NCBI GenBank assembly: GCA_018268915.1
Contig: JAFDVQ010000003.1
Span: forward strand, 186,001-250,000
Source of the DNA: Acidobacteriota bacterium
GTDB lineage: Bacteria; Acidobacteriota; Terriglobia; Terriglobales; Acidobacteriaceae
DNA: 64,000 nucleotides
Direction: 5' to 3'
Part shown: positions 60,189 to 64,000 of the stretch, in pieces
How positions within the stretch are numbered: position 1 is the first letter of the stretch
How the letters are laid out: each line of letters opens with the position of its first letter
Notes under the pieces: generated by a model
What the model was told of the DNA's origin: nothing
Database searches by the model: none
The model's input: only the letters and a program-made list of their open reading frames with translations
Made by a program: the position numbers and the translations under genes

Positions 60189-63182
60189 CTATCCCCCGCA
60201 CCCGCACCCCCGCGCCAGCACCTCCGCAAAGTGCACCGCCTCCTTGTGTCCCAGCTGCTCAATCTGCTCGCGGCAGCTGAACCCATCCGCCACCAACACC
60301 GTCATTGGACCAGCACTCTCCACCGCCGGCATCAATCCATCCTGCGCAATCCGCTTCGACACGTCATATTTTTCCGCCTCGAATCCGAACGGTCCCGCCA
60401 TGCCGCAACACCCCGCCTTGATCGCTTCAACATTCGCCCCGGCTCTCTTCAGCAGCGCAATCTCGCTCGCCGGGCCGCCAAACACCGCCTTGTGATGGCA
60501 GTGCCCATGCACCAGCACATGCGCGCCATCCAATCCTGACGGCCTCCAATCCGGCGCATTTTCCTCCAGCCAGTCCGCAAACAGCCACGTCTGCGCGCTC
60601 AACTTCTGTGCCCGGGCATCCTGCGGGAAAAACTCCAGCAACTCATCTTTGAACACGCTCGCGCAGCTCGGCTCCAGAAAAATAAACGGCACACCCGCAT
60701 CGATCTGCGGTCCCACCTTCTCCATCACGCGCCCTAGATAATTGCGAGCCTGATCAAGAAACCCAAAATCGTATAAAGGCCGCCCGCAGCAAACATGCTC
60801 TCGCGGGCACTCCACTTCGAACCCCGTCGCCTCCAGCACCGTCTCCGCCGCCGCCAGCGATCGCGGATGGTAGTAGTTATTCCACGTATCTGGCCATAAC
60901 AGAACTCGCCGCCCCGACGACCCATCTCCTGAACCAGCAACCTCCCGGTTGCTCTTCGTCCTTGCTTTCTGAAAAGGTGTTCTCGCCAGCTCCGGCAGCT
61001 TCCTTTCTTTCGCGACCCCTGCAATGCTCTTCACCAGCCCGCTCGTCATCGCACCCGTCAGCACCGCATTCGTCAGCCCCGGCGCAATCGACCCCAAACG
61101 CGCCAGTTTGTCCGCAAAGCCGAACACATAATGCTGCAGCGGATGTATCCGCCCCTTGTAATGCTGCGCCAGGAACTCCGCCTTGTACGCAGCCATGTCC
61201 ACCTGCACCGGACACTCCGTCTTGCACGCCTTGCAGCTCAGGCAGAGATCCAGCGCCTCATGCACCGCCTCACTTCTGAAGCCCTCCGGCCGCAGCGATC
61301 CCGCCAGCATCTCCCACAGCAAATGCGCCCGCCCCCGAGTCGAGTGCTTTTCCTCACCCGTCCCTCGGTAGCTGGGACACATTACTCCACCCTCGGTCTT
61401 CCGGCACGCGCCCACACCCACGCACCGCTCCGTCGCACGCTCCAGCGACCCACCATCCTTCCCAAACGCAAAGTGGGGCTTGAACTCATCCGCGCCTTCA
61501 CTTGACCGCGCCGGCAACTCCGCTTGGTCAACATTCGATCTCGTCTGAATCCCCACTCTCAAGTTCTCGATAGGGTCATACACCCGCACCGCATCCACCA
61601 GTTTCCCCGGGTTCATCCGGTTATCCGGATCCCACAACCCCTTGAACTCCCGAAACCCCTCCATCAGCTCCGGCCCGAACATCTTCGGCAGCAGCGCCGC
61701 GCGCGACTGCCCATCGCCATGCTCTCCGCTCAGCGACCCGCCAAACTCCAGCACCACATCTGTCGCTCGCTCCATGAACTCACGGAACTTCCGCAGCCCC
61801 TCAACGCTGCGATAGTCGAAGTTGACCCGCATGTGCACGCATCCCTGCCCGTAGTGCCCATAGAGCGGCGTGCTGTAACCGTACTCGTCCATCAGCTTCT
61901 TGATCGCGCGCAGATAGTCGCCCAGCTTCTCCGGCGGCACTGCCGAATCTTCCCAGCCCTCATGTCTGTCCGGCTCGCCCGGAACAAACACCACCGCACC
62001 CAATGCCGACTCGCGCACGTACCACACGCTCTGCGCTTCCTCCGGAGAACAGATATGCGCAATCGGCCTCACAGGCCAGTTCTGCGAGGCTTCCGTGATC
62101 CGCCGCGACTTCTCCTTGGCCTCTTCCTCGGAGTCGGCCCCCATCTCCACCAGCAGAAAATTCTGCCCCGGAGGCAGCTTCTGCAACTGCGCGGATGCCA
62201 ATCCCTTCCGCCGCATGAACTCCACCAGCATCTGGTCAAAGCCCTCGAGCCCGATCGGTCCGTGCTCCAGCGCTGCGGGCACCGCATCCGCCGCCGCAAA
62301 TGCATCGGGAAACGCCAGCACCGTCAGCACCCGGTGCTGCGGGCTCACAGTCAAATTCAGCCGCGCCTCCAGCACCGTTGCACAAGTGCCTTCCGTCCCC
62401 ACCAGTGCTCGCGCTACATTGAAGCCGTTCTCCGGCAGCAGCTCATCCAGGTTGTATCCCGAAACTCTTCGCGGTATCCGCGGAAACTTCGCCCGCACCA
62501 GGTCTGAATATCGGTCTCGAATGTTCTTCAGCCCCGCATAGATTTCCCCGCGCCGCCCGCCTTCGCGAATGATTTGCTCAAGCTCAGAATCGCTCGTCTT
62601 GCCGACAGTCATCCGCGTGCCGTCGTAGAGCGCCACATCCAGGCTCTCCACGTTATCGACAACCTTGCCGGCCATCAATCCATGCACGCCGCAGCTGTTG
62701 TTTCCGATCATCCCGCCCAGCGTGCATCGCGAGTGCGTCGCCGGATCCGGTCCGTACGTCAGCTCATACTTCTCCGCAGCGTTGCGCAGCGTATCAAGCA
62801 CAATCCCCGGCTGCACAACCGCCAGCTTCGCAGCCGCATCGATCGACACCAGCCCCGTCATGTAGCGCGAAAAATCAAGCACCACGGCCACATTCGCGCA
62901 CTGTCCCGCAAGACTCGTCCCGCCCCCGCGCGGCAACACCGCCGCTCCCAGCGCGCGACACTCCGCCAGCGCCATCTCCACATCCGCCGCATCGCGCGGC
63001 CGAACCACTCCAACCGGCAGTTGTCTATAGTTCGAAGCATCCGTCGCGTACAGCGCGCGCGACCCCGCGTCAAACTGCACATCGCCACGCAGCTTCGCTT
63101 TCAGCCGCGCTTCGAGTTCCCGATGCGCACTGAACTTCTCATGTTCCAAAGGAGCCTGATTCAGAATCTTGAAAACGTCCAC
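60189..63182 (-). CDS. FAD- and Fe-S-binding oxidoreductase (D-lactate/glycolate dehydrogenase type)
   Basis: 997 residues. The N-terminal FAD domain has GVVRPRDAADVEMALAECRA, PRGGGTSLAGQCAN near 96 and CTLGGMIGNNSCGVHG. A ferredoxin part has CVGVGACRKTEGGVMCPSYR near 590-610 and LSCKACKTECPVQVDM near 650, the ligands of two 4Fe-4S clusters. The C-terminal CCG domains have CPREHVCCGRPLYD and AGCCGMAGPFGFEAEKYD. This layout is that of YdiJ/Dld-like membrane-associated 2-hydroxyacid dehydrogenases feeding the quinone pool. The exact substrate is not determinable. Confidence 0.92.
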   Translation of the reverse strand: MDVFKILNQAPLEHEKFSAHRELEARLKAKLRGDVQFDAGSRALYATDASNYRQLPVGVVRPRDAADVEMALAECRALGAAVLPRGGGTSLAGQCANVAVVLDFSRYMTGLVSIDAAAKLAVVQPGIVLDTLRNAAEKYELTYGPDPATHSRCTLGGMIGNNSCGVHGLMAGKVVDNVESLDVALYDGTRMTVGKTSDSELEQIIREGGRRGEIYAGLKNIRDRYSDLVRAKFPRIPRRVSGYNLDELLPENGFNVARALVGTEGTCATVLEARLNLTVSPQHRVLTVLAFPDAFAAADAVPAALEHGPIGLEGFDQMLVEFMRRKGLASAQLQKLPPGQNFLLVEMGADSEEEAKEKSRRITEASQNWPVRPIAHICSPEEAQSVWYVRESALGAVVFVPGEPDRHEGWEDSAVPPEKLGDYLRAIKKLMDEYGYSTPLYGHYGQGCVHMRVNFDYRSVEGLRKFREFMERATDVVLEFGGSLSGEHGDGQSRAALLPKMFGPELMEGFREFKGLWDPDNRMNPGKLVDAVRVYDPIENLRVGIQTRSNVDQAELPARSSEGADEFKPHFAFGKDGGSLERATERCVGVGACRKTEGGVMCPSYRGTGEEKHSTRGRAHLLWEMLAGSLRPEGFRSEAVHEALDLCLSCKACKTECPVQVDMAAYKAEFLAQHYKGRIHPLQHYVFGFADKLARLGSIAPGLTNAVLTGAMTSGLVKSIAGVAKERKLPELARTPFQKARTKSNREVAGSGDGSSGRRVLLWPDTWNNYYHPRSLAAAETVLEATGFEVECPREHVCCGRPLYDFGFLDQARNYLGRVMEKVGPQIDAGVPFIFLEPSCASVFKDELLEFFPQDARAQKLSAQTWLFADWLEENAPDWRPSGLDGAHVLVHGHCHHKAVFGGPASEIALLKRAGANVEAIKAGCCGMAGPFGFEAEKYDVSKRIAQDGLMPAVESAGPMTVLVADGFSCREQIEQLGHKEAVHFAEVLARGCGCGG

Positions 63183-63218
63183 GCTGTGAATCTTAGCGCG
63201 CTTGTCTCATCAAAAGGC

Positions 63219-63318
63219 GGGTGCCCCAGGTCTCGCTTTTGAGACCTGGGAAGCAAGGACGAGTGCTAACCTCGCTAACGTGCGCTCCAGCGCACGCTGA
63301 CGCCGCTAACTCCGCTGT
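63219..63318 (+). repeat. GGTCTC/GAGACC repeat followed by a GTGCGCTCCAGCGCAC hairpin
   Basis: 63219-63252 is GGGTGCCCCAGGTCTC, loop GCTTTT, GAGACCTGGGAA. A second palindrome GTGCGCT-CC-AGCGCAC lies near 63281-63296 within repeated CGCTAAC words. Confidence 0.85.
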
Positions 63319-63319
63319 C

Positions 63320-63892
63320 CTACCTTCCGGGCCACTCATCCACCACGATTCCCAGATCGTTCAACTGCTGAATCGCGCCCTCCACATTCCGCCGCATCTT
63401 CGCGCGATCTTTCGCCGCCGCTCCCGGCATCTCCGCCACCGCTGCCACGCGCCCGTACTTCCACGCGCTCGCCGGAATAGCAACCATCGCCTCTGCCAGG
63501 TCAGCGGGCCTTATCTGGAGCTCCTGCCGCCGCGCGCCTTCCGGCCTCAGCATCGTGCCTTTGCCCATATCGCTGGTATTCGCGTCCGCATTGATAATCC
63601 GCAGCGTAATCGTCTCCGGCCCAACTGCCAGAAAAGGATTCGCCCACGCCGACGGCTCATGCACATCCATATACATGCTCTTCGTCGGCAGCGAAATCTT
63701 CTGGAGTTCCGCCCGCTGCTCATCCCGCTTGGTCGCCCGGGCAGCCGCCGCCGCGCGCGCCTGCTGCTCCGCACTCACCGCACTCTTCGCGACGCCAACA
63801 ACTGCCTCTTCCTGCTTATGACAGGCAACCAGCGTAGCCGCAACAAGCCCCGCCACCGCCCAGTACTGCAAACTTCTCTTAGGGGAATTCAC
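63320..63892 (-). CDS. Hypothetical lipoprotein
   Basis: 190 residues. The signal has the lipobox LVAC near residues 21-24 (GLVAATLVACHKQEE), so the mature protein would be lipid-anchored at the Cys. An Ala/Arg-rich helical stretch (QQARAAAAARATKRDEQRAE) follows, then a beta-rich domain with PETITLRIINADANTSDMG and a helical end AKMRRNVEGAIQQLNDLGIV. No family is recognised. It lies upstream of the FAD/Fe-S gene on the same strand but is separated from it by repeats. Confidence 0.78.
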   Translation of the reverse strand: MNSPKRSLQYWAVAGLVAATLVACHKQEEAVVGVAKSAVSAEQQARAAAAARATKRDEQRAELQKISLPTKSMYMDVHEPSAWANPFLAVGPETITLRIINADANTSDMGKGTMLRPEGARRQELQIRPADLAEAMVAIPASAWKYGRVAAVAEMPGAAAKDRAKMRRNVEGAIQQLNDLGIVVDEWPGR

Positions 63893-63930
63893 CCTTCTAG
63901 GATACCGTCATCTCCCCCTTGCAATGCAGT

Positions 63931-63964
63931 GGGTGCCCCACGTCTCGCTTTTGAGACGTGGGGG
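63931..63964 (+). repeat. CGTCTC/GAGACG variant of the palindromic repeat
   Basis: GGGTGCCCCACGTCTC, loop GCTTTT, GAGACGTGGGGG. Against the common form, one stem pair is changed on both sides (G-C to C-G), keeping the hairpin perfect. Confidence 0.9.
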
Positions 63965-64000
63965 TGCTGGATGCTAACTCCGCGAACGTGCGCGGGGTGC

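Noticed and set aside
1..64000. tRNA, rRNA, insertion sequences or a RAYT transposase that could move the repeats
   Set aside because: None recognised on either strand; any enzyme acting on the repeats must be encoded outside the window.

Overview
The window looks like a chromosomal segment of an Acidobacteriota bacterium, most likely class Terriglobia. This is inferred from the high GC content, the DUF2934 protein, VWFA-related exported proteins, an EgtB/EgtD ergothioneine pair without EgtA or EgtC, and many short palindromic repeats between genes. No rRNA, tRNA, CRISPR array, transposase or phage module was recognised.

Layout. 1-4.2 kb: the 3' end of mutL, a protein with a long basic tail, cmk and two zinc-ribbon proteins. 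4.2-7.9 kb (minus): a four-gene operon of ECF sigma factor, anti-sigma factor and two exported HEAT-repeat proteins. 8-11.7 kb: pyrR-pyrB-(membrane protein)-pyrC. 11.8-16 kb: DUF2934 protein, alditol oxidase-like protein, prfA-prmC. 16-25 kb: alcohol dehydrogenase, a very small membrane protein, sugar transporter, PfkB kinase, VOC protein, amino-acid permease, GH27 alpha-galactosidase with a LacI-type operator, radical SAM protein. 25-31.4 kb: egtB-egtD, TPR protein, DUF5666-like protein, fabG, DUF2071 protein. 31.5-45.7 kb: ThyX-like protein, GT87 membrane protein, GH5 hydrolase, three MFS transporters, a VWFA gene that looks split by a frameshift, and a beta-propeller protein. 45.7-47.2 kb: no convincing gene, but a striking hairpin array. 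47.2-64 kb: PhyH dioxygenase, VWFA protein, PQQ dehydrogenase fused to cytochrome c, SBP56 protein, response regulator, a TetR unit with matching operators, phosphoesterase, outer-membrane protein, apaG, an FAD/Fe-S oxidoreductase and a lipoprotein.

Two things stand out. First, at about 45.87-46.78 kb the minus strand can fold into hairpins about 49 nt apart. They are capped by GNRA tetraloops (GCGA or GCAA), their stems vary while pairing is kept, and an intrinsic terminator follows. This is a candidate large structured non-coding RNA. Second, at least five families of palindromic repeats fill the intergenic spaces. Three copies or clusters are inserted in frame inside core enzyme genes (pyrB, prmC and the ThyX-like gene), and copies of one family differ by paired stem changes.
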